64,000 nt of DNA, taken from JADKAV01 sp963732355 (GTDB lineage Bacteria; Actinomycetota; Actinomycetes; S36-B12; UBA10799). Below the pieces are notes generated by a model that worked only from the letters and a program-made list of their open reading frames with translations, searched no databases and was not told the DNA's origin. The DNA lies in contig CAVSZD010000006.1 of assembly GCA_963732355.1 (NCBI GenBank), positions 682,001 to 746,000 of the forward strand. Reading direction: 5' to 3'. Both the position numbers and the translations under genes were made by a program. Positions within the stretch are counted from its first letter, which is position 1. Each line of letters opens with the position of its first letter. Shown in pieces: positions 16,225 to 24,924 of this stretch.

Positions 16225-17213
16225 AGTGCTGGGAAGACCCGTCCGGTGTTCTCCTCGGACTCGTAGATGTCCGCAGGCGGGCCGACGATGGAAGCGTCGG
16301 GGTTGCCGACCACGTCCAGGTTCTTCTCCGGGTAGTCCAGCCGGCTCAGGACCCAGCGCATCGCCTCTAGCCGGCCACGCTTCTTGTCGTTGCTGCGAAC
16401 CACGGTCCAGGGCGCGAAATCGGTGTCGGTGTACCAGAACATCGCTTCCTTCGCGGCGGTGTAGTCGTGCCAGCGGTCAAGGCTTGCCAGGTCCATCGGG
16501 CTGAGCTTCCACTGCCGGACCGGGTCGATCCGGCGAATGGTGAAGCGGGTGATCTGTTCCTTGCGCGAGACGGAGAACCAGAACTTGAACAAGATGATCC
16601 CGTCGCGGACCATCATGCGTTCGAAGTCGGGGGCCTGGCGCATGAACTCCCGGTACTCCTGCTCGCTGCAGAACCCCATGACCCGTTCGACGCCGGCGCG
16701 GTTGTACCAGGAGCGGTCGAACATCACGATCTCGCCGTGGGTGGGCAGGTGGCGGATGTAGCGCTGGAAGTACCACTGACCGGCCTCGCGCTCGGACGGT
16801 TTCTCCAGGGCGATGACCCTTGCGCCGCGGGGGTTGAGATGTTCCATGAACCGCTTGATCGTGCCGCCCTTGCCCGCGGCGTCCCGGCCTTCGAAGACCA
16901 TCACGATGCGCTGGCCGGTCTCCTTGACCCAGCCCTGCATCTTCAACAGTTCGATCTGGAGCAATCGCTTGCTCAGTTCGTAGTCGCGCCGGGACATCCG
17001 CTCGTCGTAGGGGTAGCCCTCGCGGAACGTGTCCACCGGGGTGCCAGTCGGGCCGATGAGGACCGGGTCGTCCACCTCGTCCCAGGTTCCGGTCGCGCTG
17101 AGCCCGTGGCGCTCGAAGGTGTCGTCCTCGAGGTCCTGCAGGCTGGTGATGATCTCCTGGAGATCCATCACGGCTTCGATGTCCAGGTAGTGGTCTTCGC
17201 TCACAACAACCAT
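16221..17213 (-). CDS. ppk2: Polyphosphate kinase 2 (PPK2)
   Basis: 330 residues. Walker A is EGRDAAGKGGTIK (about 108-120). MFDRSWYNRAGVE (about 164-176) is the Walker B and lid region typical of PPK2. FWFSVSRKEQITRF and PVRQWKLSPMD are further family blocks. There is a single domain of class I length. It transfers phosphate between polyphosphate and nucleoside di- or monophosphates; the class (ADP or AMP use) needs phylogeny. A small membrane gene is coupled to its 3' end. GTG 17204 is another possible start. Confidence 0.92.
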   Translation of the reverse strand: MVVVSEDHYLDIEAVMDLQEIITSLQDLEDDTFERHGLSATGTWDEVDDPVLIGPTGTPVDTFREGYPYDERMSRRDYELSKRLLQIELLKMQGWVKETGQRIVMVFEGRDAAGKGGTIKRFMEHLNPRGARVIALEKPSEREAGQWYFQRYIRHLPTHGEIVMFDRSWYNRAGVERVMGFCSEQEYREFMRQAPDFERMMVRDGIILFKFWFSVSRKEQITRFTIRRIDPVRQWKLSPMDLASLDRWHDYTAAKEAMFWYTDTDFAPWTVVRSNDKKRGRLEAMRWVLSRLDYPEKNLDVVGNPDASIVGPPADIYESEENTGRVFPAL

Positions 17214-17253
17214 TGTGGGCGCTGCGCCGGTTTGGTGCTGGCGCAGGTGTCGG

Positions 17254-17742
17254 TCAGGTCTCCCGGTTGGCCACCCTGGCCTGCACGGAAAGGATCCACC
17301 CGACCAGATCCTTGTTGATCATCGACTCCACTTTCCCGCCCAACGGCCAGGGAACCCCTCGTGTCTTCGTCTCGGTGATCACGACGTAGTCCACGTCCTC
17401 CCCGTTCTGGGACAGGGAGGCCCGTCCTGTGCAGGTGGCGGCCGGGTGACCGTTCAACTCCACGCGGATGTCCCCGAGCGGTTCCTCAGCCTTCCACTCC
17501 TGCCACCACACCAGCTCCACCTCTTGAGGAAGGAACTTCTGGGCCAAAGAGGGAATGCCCGCCTTGTCGGTGCGGAAGGACCAGGGCATTTGCGCTTCGA
17601 CACCGCTGTCCTCCGCCTTGATGTCGATATCTCCGGGGGTCACTCCGACCTCTTTGGCGAAGGCCTCGAGGAAGGCGTGCTGGCTCAGCAGCTGCTGAAC
17701 GGCTTGCACGGTGGTGGCTTCGATGACTGCGCGGTGTTCCAT
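17254..17742 (-). CDS. DUF2505 family protein (SRPBCC-like)
   Basis: 162 residues from ATG 17742 (MEHRAVIEATTVQAVQQLL). Upstream in-frame sequence to 17952 overlaps the divergent gene and is not coding-like. The beta-strand pattern and the ELVWWQEWKAEEPLGDIRVEL and VDYVVITETKTRGVPWPLGG blocks resemble DUF2505, a START/SRPBCC-type fold of unknown function common in actinobacteria. It is divergent from the lipoprotein gene, with a 67-bp gap. Confidence 0.72.
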   Translation of the reverse strand: MEHRAVIEATTVQAVQQLLSQHAFLEAFAKEVGVTPGDIDIKAEDSGVEAQMPWSFRTDKAGIPSLAQKFLPQEVELVWWQEWKAEEPLGDIRVELNGHPAATCTGRASLSQNGEDVDYVVITETKTRGVPWPLGGKVESMINKDLVGWILSVQARVANRET

Positions 17743-17809
17743 AGCGTGATTCTGCCTGGTGAGCGCGCCGGTTGCCGTGGCGATTCCACACGGATGCGAC
17801 CATGGCAAC

Positions 17810-19261
17810 GTGGAACTCAGCCGCAGACACCTGCTCGTGGCGGGTGCCGGCCTTGTCACCGCCGCGTGCGCATCCGAGCAGCCGCAGACCGCTGGTGCAC
17901 CCGCCGCGAAGATCACCCCGAGTCCGAAGGCGGCCACTGCCGAGGCACCCACCTCACGCTGGCGGGCCGGCAGAGTCGCGCCTGCCGCATTGCTGTCCGC
18001 CTACGCCAACGACTCCGTTGCGATCGGCGAACCCCTGCAATTACATGTCTCGGCCGCCGCCGACTGGCGTGCGTCGATCTACCGGATCGGCTACTTCGCG
18101 GGTAAGGGGGCGACCAAGGTCGCGGAGGTGCAGGGGCCCGAGAAGGTTCACGGTGGCCGCAGTGTGGATCCGAGCACCAGGGCGGTCTCGGTGGACTGGC
18201 CGGTCGTGGCCGAGGTCGACACAACCGGCTGGATCTCGGGGCTCTACACCGTCGTCGTGCGTACCAAGGACGGCGGAACGAACATCCCGTTCGTCGTTCG
18301 CGGTGGTGCGGCGGCCGGGAAGGTGGCGATCATCGCCGCCAGCATGACCTGGCAGGCCTACAACGTGTGGGGCGGCGCGAGTCTGTACCGCAGCCTCGGT
18401 GGCGATTTCGCCGGTCGCTCCTACGCCGTCTCCTACAGCCGCCCCTACGACCACTCGTTGTGGGGAGCGCCCATCGCGATGGGCTTCGACGTCCCGGTCG
18501 CCCGGTTCGCCGACGAGCTGGGCATCGACCACGTCTGGTTCACGAACGCTGACATCGCCCGCGACCCCGGGCTGCTGGACGGGGCGGCCGGAGTCGTGTC
18601 CACCGGCCACGACGAGTACTGGCCAGCGTCGTACCGGCGGGCGTTGATCAAGGCCCGCGACGCCGGATCGCCGCTGGCATTTCTGGGTGCCAACGCCGGC
18701 TACTGGCGGGTCGGGCTGCGTGGGGACGAGGTCTATTGCGCCAAGGATGCGGCCATCCAGCCCAAGAACATCCGCTGGCGCGACCTGGGCAAGCCCGAGT
18801 CAGCGGTGGTCGGCGCCCTGTACGACGCGTTCCCCGTCAGCGGTCCGATGGTGATCCGGGAACCAGGTTTCGGACTCTTCGACGGGATCAAGGTTTCGAA
18901 GGGGACAGCCTTCCCGGGGTTGATCGGCATCGAGACCGACCGCTACTACCCGGGCTACCAGACACCGGCGCAGATCGAGGTGCCGACCTTGTCGCCGGTG
19001 ACCTGCCGGGGCAAAGGAACCTGGTCCACGATGACCTACTACGGAGTCGACTCGGGAGCCAAGGTTTTCGCTTCAGGAACGATGAACTGGACGCGCTCGT
19101 TGACCGGGCCGTCGGCCAAGAAGGGCATCACCGGCGCATCCTCGGACTTCAGTCGCGCGGTCACCGCGAACCTGCTGGAAGGAATGGCCGACGGGTCGCT
19201 GCCCGAAGCCCGCAGGGACGTGCCTAAGCTGCCCGACTACAACACGTCGGGCGCGGCCTGA
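17810..19261 (+). CDS. Tat-exported lipoprotein with DMFase beta-subunit-like domain
   Basis: About 483 residues from GTG 17810 (VELSRRHLLVAGAGLVTAAC). Twin Arg followed by a lipobox ending in Cys points to Tat export and lipid anchoring. The fold has an N-terminal immunoglobulin-like part (YRIGYFAGKGATKV), then the large domain with WQAYNVWGGASLYR, VVSTGHDEYW and FLGANAGYWRV, hallmarks of the N,N-dimethylformamidase large-subunit-like family (PF20254 type). True amidase activity is not established for most members. An earlier in-frame start at 17759 would bury the signal and is rejected. Confidence 0.78.
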   Translation: MELSRRHLLVAGAGLVTAACASEQPQTAGAPAAKITPSPKAATAEAPTSRWRAGRVAPAALLSAYANDSVAIGEPLQLHVSAAADWRASIYRIGYFAGKGATKVAEVQGPEKVHGGRSVDPSTRAVSVDWPVVAEVDTTGWISGLYTVVVRTKDGGTNIPFVVRGGAAAGKVAIIAASMTWQAYNVWGGASLYRSLGGDFAGRSYAVSYSRPYDHSLWGAPIAMGFDVPVARFADELGIDHVWFTNADIARDPGLLDGAAGVVSTGHDEYWPASYRRALIKARDAGSPLAFLGANAGYWRVGLRGDEVYCAKDAAIQPKNIRWRDLGKPESAVVGALYDAFPVSGPMVIREPGFGLFDGIKVSKGTAFPGLIGIETDRYYPGYQTPAQIEVPTLSPVTCRGKGTWSTMTYYGVDSGAKVFASGTMNWTRSLTGPSAKKGITGASSDFSRAVTANLLEGMADGSLPEARRDVPKLPDYNTSGAA

Positions 19262-19309
19262 GGCGCCGTCGGTGCCGCAACTGGTGGGATGGGCGCCGCT
19301 TCAGTCCGA

Positions 19310-20068
19310 TCAGGCGAACACGCGGCGCCCGGCGGCACCCACAAGGTTGGTGCCAAGGCGCAGCAGACCGCTCACCGACGTCAGCTTCACCCGAGGGACC
19401 GAAGAGGTCTCGACGATCGGCCAACCGCGTTCGGTCGCGATCTCGCGCAGTTCGGGCTCCGGGTTGACCGCCACCGGGTGGCCCACTGCCTCAAGCATGG
19501 GCAGGTCGCTGGCTGAGTCTGTGTAGGCGAAGCAGTCGGCCAGGTCGTAGCCGTTCTCCTGGGCCATCTGCGCCATCACCGCGACCTTGCCCTCCTTGTA
19601 GCAGAAGGGTCCGACCAGGTCGCCGGTGTAGACGCCGTTGTCGTCGCGAGCCGCAGTGGTCCCCACGCCGTGCTCAAGGCCGGCGGTGTGGGCCAGGCGC
19701 GAGACGATCTCCGTGGGCGAGGCGCTGATGACGACACGGTCGACGCCAGCTGCGCCGTGCTGGTCGAGGACCTCGCGCATCGCCGGCTTGATGGAGGCGA
19801 TCAGCCCGTCGATGAAGAAGTCGCCGAGGGCCTCCACATCCGCGGCCTTGTGTCCCTGCACAGCGCGCAGGATGCGGTCGCGCACCTGCTCGGAGCGCTC
19901 GTCGGTCGCGCCCTTGAGTAAGAAGCTCAGACCGTTGCGAAGGTCCTTGGCCAGGTCGGTCTTGCTCACGAATCCATGACGGAAGGCGGCCTTGGCCAAC
20001 GGGATGTTGGCCGAGCCGGGGATAAGGGTTCCATCCAGATCGAAGAAGGCTGCTACTGAAGTCTGCAT
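19310..20068 (-). CDS. HAD superfamily phosphatase, HAD-IB (SerB-like)
   Basis: 252 residues. Motif I is FFDLDGTLI with the nucleophile Asp, motif II RVVISASPTEIVSRLA, and motif III K with CFAYTDSASDLPMLEAVG. A helical cap sits between motifs I and II. The pattern is that of HAD-IB hydrolases often paired with lipid or serine metabolism; the substrate is unknown. It is divergent from the PucR-like gene, so its promoter shares the 83-bp gap holding the AGTCAA/TTGACT palindrome. Confidence 0.83.
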   Translation of the reverse strand: MQTSVAAFFDLDGTLIPGSANIPLAKAAFRHGFVSKTDLAKDLRNGLSFLLKGATDERSEQVRDRILRAVQGHKAADVEALGDFFIDGLIASIKPAMREVLDQHGAAGVDRVVISASPTEIVSRLAHTAGLEHGVGTTAARDDNGVYTGDLVGPFCYKEGKVAVMAQMAQENGYDLADCFAYTDSASDLPMLEAVGHPVAVNPEPELREIATERGWPIVETSSVPRVKLTSVSGLLRLGTNLVGAAGRRVFA

Positions 20069-20102
20069 GCTTCTATCGTCCCCACAATTTGCAGGTACGA
20101 AT

Positions 20103-20139
20103 AGTCAATCTTGACTAGGGTTGTGGCTACTTCTTATGT
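20103..20139 (+). promoter_or_regulatory. Sigma-70 promoter with overlapping palindromic operator
   Basis: TTGACT (20111-20116) and TTATGT (20134-20139) are 17 nt apart, a good -35/-10 pair about 13 nt before the ATG region of the PucR-like gene. AGTCAATCTTGACT (20103-20116) is a 6-bp inverted repeat with a 2-nt centre, and its right arm is the -35 box. This suggests autoregulation of the divergent pair. Confidence 0.6.
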
Positions 20140-20151
20140 CAGGGTGACAAA

Positions 20152-21288
20152 ATGCAGCCCTGGTCCCGCCTGTCTGTCGATCTTGCCTCCAAGTTGCGCC
20201 CGGCGTTGCCCGACTTGGTCGCCGCCACGGGCGCAGAGATTGTCGGTGGGGTGCCCGCCTACACCGAGGCCGACATGGGTCCCGTGGTCCTGAAGGGGAC
20301 GCAGGTCGCCCTCAGCCGACTGCTGGACCTCTTCGGCACTGACAGTCCTGCCCTGGACGGGCGGGCGAACGGCTTCTACCGGCGGATCGGGGCCATCGAG
20401 AGCCAGCAGGGCAGGTCGATGGAGGCCTTGCTAGCGGCCTACCGAATCGGTGCCCGGGTTGCCTGGGAGCACATGTCCGCGCAGGCTCTGCGTGAAGGGG
20501 TGGACACCGCATCGCTGGTCACACTCGCAGAGGCAATCTTCGTTTACATCGATGAGGTGTCAGCGGCCAGCGCCTTGGGCCATGCCTCGCAGGCGGGGAT
20601 GCGCGACGTGGCGCGTTCGCGGTTGGTGCAGGCGCTTCTGGATGGCCGCGCTCTGACCGACCCAGTGGGGCTACAGGCCGACGCTGATGCAGCGGGCTGG
20701 ACCGTCCCGGAGCGCATGGCTGTGGCGGTGGTCCCGATGCCGGCAGGCAGGGAGCCCACAGCCCCGCCGGAGGTTCTGGCCCTGATCGAGAACGGGGAGG
20801 CGGTGGCGGTTCTGCCCGACCCATCGGGACCCGGGCGCCGGGACGCGCTGGAACGGGCTTGGGCAGACACCCAGGTCTTCGTCGGCACCGTACGGTCACC
20901 GGCCGAGGCGGCGGTCTCGCTTGCCCATGCCCGGCGGGTTCAGCGCCTGGTTGAACAGGGCCGCCTGCCCAACACCCGAATTGTGGCTGCGGCCGATCAT
21001 CTGGCCGAAATGGTCATCGCCGCGGACTCCGAACTGCTGGCGGAATTGCAGCGACGTGTCCTTGTGCCGCTCACTGGGGTCTCGGCGGGCAAGCGACAGG
21101 CGCTCGAGCAGACACTGGCCGCGTGGCTGGCGTTCCAAGGTGATCGGCAACTGGTGGCTGAACACCTCGTGGTGCATCCGCAGACAGTTTCGTACCGGAT
21201 GTTGCGCCTGCGGGAACTGTTCGGGAAGGCGCTCGACGACCCACACGTGCGGCTGTCGCTGCAACTGGTTCTTGGAGTACCGGACTAG
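20152..21288 (+). CDS. PucR/CdaR-type transcriptional regulator (1)
   Basis: 378 residues. The N-terminal two-thirds is an alpha-helical sensor-like domain (LLAAYRIGARVAWEHM, IFVYIDEVSAASALG) followed by a GGDEF-like CdaR middle. The C-terminal PucR HTH reads LVAEHLVVHPQTVSYRMLRL. The second such gene lies at 32538. The two share design and probably belong to one actinobacterial subfamily. It is divergent from the HAD phosphatase and its stop overlaps the convergent 21285-21872 gene by 4 nt. The ligand is unknown. Confidence 0.85.
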   Translation: MQPWSRLSVDLASKLRPALPDLVAATGAEIVGGVPAYTEADMGPVVLKGTQVALSRLLDLFGTDSPALDGRANGFYRRIGAIESQQGRSMEALLAAYRIGARVAWEHMSAQALREGVDTASLVTLAEAIFVYIDEVSAASALGHASQAGMRDVARSRLVQALLDGRALTDPVGLQADADAAGWTVPERMAVAVVPMPAGREPTAPPEVLALIENGEAVAVLPDPSGPGRRDALERAWADTQVFVGTVRSPAEAAVSLAHARRVQRLVEQGRLPNTRIVAAADHLAEMVIAADSELLAELQRRVLVPLTGVSAGKRQALEQTLAAWLAFQGDRQLVAEHLVVHPQTVSYRMLRLRELFGKALDDPHVRLSLQLVLGVPD

Positions 21289-21872
21289 TCGAGGATCAAC
21301 GGCGGTGGGTCGGACAAGCCGAATGCGGCAAGTGGGGTGAGCACTCCCAGGGCTGCGGCGCCTGTGTGCTGGTCGCGAGGCACCTCGATCCAGCAGTTGC
21401 GGAACCTGTCGTCCGGGGCATTCCAGCCCAGATCAACCAGCACGTCCCGCAGCGGTTCGGGCAGCGGGTCCGGGTAGGGCCCACCGTCGCTGGCTTCGAC
21501 GTGAAGCAGCCCGTCTCCGCGGATCCACCTCAGGAAGCCGCCTCCGGGGAAGGTCCAGCGACCGACCTCGTCCTCGACGCATCGTTGCCATTGGACCAGC
21601 AGCCACTCCTGGGCCGATTGGGCCTGTGCCATCGACAACGCTCGGGCGTCGAGGTCACGTTGCACCGATCGCAGGAACTCGAGCAGACCACCGTCGGAGA
21701 TGTCGATCCGGCGGCCGGAGTAGATCGCGTAGATGCTGTTCACAGACACCACGGTTGGCTCGCCGGCGATGACGAACTGCAGTTGACTGTTGCCCTCAAC
21801 TCCGCCCCAATGAAGAACCTGCCATCGTGGCAGATGTTGCATTGCAGACAGAATTACTGCCTCGTCCCCCAT
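21285..21872 (-). CDS. Putative YbjN/TY-chaperone-like protein
   Basis: 195 residues without signal or membrane segment. The C-terminal half, FPGGGFLRWIRGDGLLHVEA then PLRDVLVDLGWNAPD and CWIEVPRD, resembles the TY-Chap (T3SS/YbjN-type chaperone) domains found in actinobacteria. The N-terminal half (WQVLHWGGVEGNSQLQFV and SGRRIDISDGGLLEFLRSVQ) is less clear. The family call is by pattern only. It overlaps the PucR-like stop and lies 120 nt downstream of the ABC operon on the same strand. Confidence 0.5.
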   Translation of the reverse strand: MGDEAVILSAMQHLPRWQVLHWGGVEGNSQLQFVIAGEPTVVSVNSIYAIYSGRRIDISDGGLLEFLRSVQRDLDARALSMAQAQSAQEWLLVQWQRCVEDEVGRWTFPGGGFLRWIRGDGLLHVEASDGGPYPDPLPEPLRDVLVDLGWNAPDDRFRNCWIEVPRDQHTGAAALGVLTPLAAFGLSDPPPLILD

Positions 21873-21992
21873 TTGATGATCCCCCGTTTAGTTGTTGCCT
21901 CGCTCAATGTTACGCGACGTGCCGCTGCCCGGCTTTGGGTGATGAACGGACCACTGAGTGGTCGTTTGGTCACCAGAAGGCAGGGGGCCGGC

Positions 21993-22853
21993 TCAGGTCG
22001 CAACCGTGACGAGCGCGGTCATCCGCTCCTCAATGGTGGCTGGGACATCCTCTATCGCCGCGTCGATCCCGTGCTCGTCCAGCAGGGCGCGCAGGGCCAT
22101 CCGGTCGGGGTCAACAACCCGCACCGCCCGGCCGGCCAACGTCACTGCCAAACCGGCATCGCTGAGGACGTCGAAGACCCGTGCCCAGTCCTGCGCGGAA
22201 ACCGCGACCGCAGTTGTCCCGTCCACGATGTCGGCCTCAGTGCCTTGCGCGACCAGGCGTCCCTGCGACATGAGCAGCAACCGGTCGCACTGACTGGCTT
22301 CCTGCATGTAGTGGGTGGTGACCAGCACTGCCACACCGTCGCTGGACTGCTCACGGATGCTGTCCCACAGACGCGCTCTGGCCAGCGGTTCCACCCCCGA
22401 CGTGGGTTCGTCGAGGACCAGGACGTCCGGGCAGTGCTGCAAGGCGCAGGCGAAAGCCAACTGCCTGCGCTGGCCAAGCGGGAGGTCACCGACCAGACGG
22501 TCCTTCGAAGCCGCCAGCGACGGCCCCAGCGTGGCGGGCTCGCATCCGAAGGCCTGCGCCGCGAAGGCCAAGTTCTCCGCCACCGTGAGTTCGGCGTACA
22601 GCCCGAGGCCTTGGGGCACATAGCCCAGGCTCGCCCTTCCGGCGCGGTCCGGCGCCCGGCCGCCGAGCAGTGCATGGCCGGAGGTCGGCCTTAACAGTCC
22701 CAGCAGCATCCGAATCGTCGTGGTCTTACCCGCGCCGTTGGCACCGAGAAGTCCGACGACCTCCCCCGGCGCGACCTGGAAACTCACGTCGTCCACGGCC
22801 GTGAAGTTCCCGAACGACGCCGTCAGGGACACCGCCTCCAAACGCGCGTTCAC
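21993..22853 (-). CDS. ABC transporter ATP-binding protein (second ATPase)
   Basis: About 286 residues from GTG 22853 (VNARLEAVSLTASFG), which overlaps the upstream stop as GTGA. Walker A is GANGAGKTT and Walker B VLVLDEPTSG. The signature is LPLGQRRQLAFA, a variant of LSGGQ. TTHYMQEA gives the switch His. It is a drug or lipid exporter-type ATPase of the CcmA/YhiH class. With the next gene it makes a two-ATPase, one-permease system like YbhF/YbhSR or RbbA/YhhJ. An ATG further upstream lies inside the previous gene. Confidence 0.88.
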   Translation of the reverse strand: MNARLEAVSLTASFGNFTAVDDVSFQVAPGEVVGLLGANGAGKTTTIRMLLGLLRPTSGHALLGGRAPDRAGRASLGYVPQGLGLYAELTVAENLAFAAQAFGCEPATLGPSLAASKDRLVGDLPLGQRRQLAFACALQHCPDVLVLDEPTSGVEPLARARLWDSIREQSSDGVAVLVTTHYMQEASQCDRLLLMSQGRLVAQGTEADIVDGTTAVAVSAQDWARVFDVLSDAGLAVTLAGRAVRVVDPDRMALRALLDEHGIDAAIEDVPATIEERMTALVTVAT

Positions 22854-23653
22854 GATGCTTGTCCCGCCAGAGATGCCACGATGCACGCATCCTCAAGGGT
22901 CATCGCAACCACATGCGCCGTCGCGGGCGGGGATAGCGGCCACCATTCGTGGAACAACTCCCCGCTGCGCCAGGCGAACTCGAGACGCTCAGGCTGGGCG
23001 GTTCGGACTATTACGCCGGCGGTTGCCTCGACTATCTGCTCCGCGGACCCGGCAAGCAGCGCCCGACCGCCCTCGAGCACCAGGATCTGTCCGGCCCGCT
23101 CGGCCTCGTCCATGTAGGTGGTGGCCATCACCACCGCGGTTCCGTGGGCGGCAGCCCGGGTGATCAAGCGCCAGAGTTCCACCCGGCTCACCGGGTCCAC
23201 GCCGGTGCTCGGCTCGTCAAGGACCAGCAGGTCGGGACGGTGCAGCATGGCCAGGCAGAAGCCCAGCTTGTTGCGCATCCCGCCTGAGAGCTGACCTGCC
23301 AACCGCCCGCGCACGCCCGCCAGGTCCGCGCGCCCCAGCAGGTCCGCAGAACGGTCGGCAAGCTCGGCCCTGGACAGTCCGTACGCGCTGCCGATGAAGG
23401 CCACGTTCTCGTCCACCGTCAGGTCCGACCAACTGCCCGCGCCGCTGGGCATGTAACCGATGCGGGTTTTGGGTGGGGACTCGACAGTGCCTGCCCACGG
23501 CCGAACGAGACCGACCATCGCCTTGAGCAGGGTGGACTTGCCGGCGCCGTCGCCGCCCACCACGGCGGTGATCTGACCAGCCGGGGTGGCGAGGGTCACG
23601 TCGGTCAGGACGGTCCGGTTTGCGTACCGGACGCTCAGACCTTGCACGCCCAT
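22850..23653 (-). CDS. ABC transporter ATP-binding protein (first ATPase)
   Basis: 267 residues. Walker A is GGDGAGKST, the signature LSGGMRNKLG, Walker B LLVLDEPSTG; the switch-His position reads MATTYMDEA, where Thr-Tyr replaces the usual His, so this subunit may hydrolyse poorly. Its ATG overlaps the permease stop (TGATG at 23651-23655), and its stop overlaps the next start. It is translated as one unit with the permease and the second ATPase. Confidence 0.88.
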   Translation of the reverse strand: MGVQGLSVRYANRTVLTDVTLATPAGQITAVVGGDGAGKSTLLKAMVGLVRPWAGTVESPPKTRIGYMPSGAGSWSDLTVDENVAFIGSAYGLSRAELADRSADLLGRADLAGVRGRLAGQLSGGMRNKLGFCLAMLHRPDLLVLDEPSTGVDPVSRVELWRLITRAAAHGTAVVMATTYMDEAERAGQILVLEGGRALLAGSAEQIVEATAGVIVRTAQPERLEFAWRSGELFHEWWPLSPPATAHVVAMTLEDACIVASLAGQAS

Positions 23654-24699
23654 CAGGACGCCTTGGACCGGTGACGGCGTTCACCGGGAGCCAAATTGCG
23701 GCGGAACCGCAGTACCGCGCCGGTGAACACGATGACGGCCATGATGCTGAGCATCAACAGCGGGAACCACAGGGCGTCCAGAGGTGCTCCGCGTAGCATC
23801 ACGCCCTGCGAGATCATCGTGAAGTAGGTCAGTGGCAGTAGGTAACTGATCCAGCGCACACCCCACGGAATCGCGTCCAGCGGGAAGATGATGCCGGACA
23901 GCAGGATCTGCGGGAGCAGGAAGAAGAAGGCGGTCTGGATAGCCTGACCCACGTTCTGCGAGATCGTGGAAATGAAGACCCCGAGTCCCAGGACCACGAA
24001 CAGGAACAGTCCAGCTCCGAGTGCGAAGACGGCCACATTGCCGTTGAACGGGACATCGAACAGCGCCATGCCCAACAACGTGACCAGAACCATGTCCAGG
24101 GACGCGAGCAGGAAGTACGGAGTGATCTTGCCAAGGATCACGGTGCTCGGTTTGATCGGCATCACGGCCAGTTGTTCGATGGTCCCGGTCTGCTTCTCCT
24201 TGACCATCCCGATGCTGGTGATGATCGTTCCGATGAAGGTGAGGATCAGCCCGATGATGGCCGGCACCATCACCCAACTCGTCTTGAGCTCGGGGTTGAA
24301 GAGGATCTGTGTCTGCACCTGGTCGCCGAGGCGGTTGAAGGAGGCCACCGCGCTCTGGGCGGAGAACAGGGAGGACCCGTCGATGTACGCGATCACAGGT
24401 TGGGTCCCGGTCACGATCGCGACGTCGACATCGTTGCGCGACAGCAGGTCCTGCGCGGTCTGGGCGCCAGCTTGGGCGTCGACCAGAGTGACTTCGAACG
24501 GGGCCTGGGGTACTGCGGCGAGCAGAGTGGCGGCCTGTTCGGCCTGCGGGCCGAGGGTTGCTGTGGGGATGCTGTCCACGGAGAAGTTGGCCGCATACCC
24601 GAACACGATCAGTAACAGGATCGGCATCGCGATGAGCATGCCCATCGTCCGGTGATCGCGGCGTAACTCGCGGAACTCTTTGAGGATCATCGCTCGCAC
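23653..24699 (-). CDS. ABC-2 type exporter permease
   Basis: 348 residues. One N-terminal membrane helix follows a basic start (MRAMILKEFRELRRDHRTMG), then a ~150-residue extracytoplasmic domain. Five C-terminal helices include the MVKEKQTGTIEQLAVMPIKPS coupling region and QILLSGIIFPLDAIPWGVRW, as in YhhJ/YbhR. The 3' end is coupled to the first ATPase. Substrates in this family include drugs, lipids and ions. It is the first gene of the three-gene operon; a 68-bp palindrome lies upstream. Confidence 0.87.
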   Translation of the reverse strand: MRAMILKEFRELRRDHRTMGMLIAMPILLLIVFGYAANFSVDSIPTATLGPQAEQAATLLAAVPQAPFEVTLVDAQAGAQTAQDLLSRNDVDVAIVTGTQPVIAYIDGSSLFSAQSAVASFNRLGDQVQTQILFNPELKTSWVMVPAIIGLILTFIGTIITSIGMVKEKQTGTIEQLAVMPIKPSTVILGKITPYFLLASLDMVLVTLLGMALFDVPFNGNVAVFALGAGLFLFVVLGLGVFISTISQNVGQAIQTAFFFLLPQILLSGIIFPLDAIPWGVRWISYLLPLTYFTMISQGVMLRGAPLDALWFPLLMLSIMAVIVFTGAVLRFRRNLAPGERRHRSKAS

Positions 24700-24764
24700 G
24701 GCCTTCAGGCTACGCCTGCTAGCGGCGTGAATGGCGGCCGTTGGGGTTTGCCTGCTGCCTCCTG

Positions 24765-24832
24765 GTTAGAGGTTGTGGTCCTGGTTAGCGAATCCACGTG
24801 TGTTTTCGCTAACGAACCGCACAACCTCTAAC
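24765..24832. repeat. 68-bp palindromic element, copy A3 (inverted)
   Basis: Arms GTTAGAGGTTGTG / CACAACCTCTAAC are identical to the other copies, and inner arms GTTAGCGAA / TTCGCTAAC are perfect. Its reverse complement matches the copy at 29992 at about 65 of 68 positions, so it is inserted in the opposite direction. It lies between mscL and the ABC permease. Confidence 0.9.
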
Positions 24833-24924
24833 GCGGGCAGGTGGGGGGAGACGGTTATCTGCTAGCTGGGCCTGCGGGTTGACGTCGGTCGATCTGCGGG
24901 GCCAGCAGATCCCGCCCCGGGGAA

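Noticed and set aside
24700..24924. Insertion sequence carrying the 68-bp element
   Set aside because: No transposase frame and no terminal repeats other than the element's own arms.
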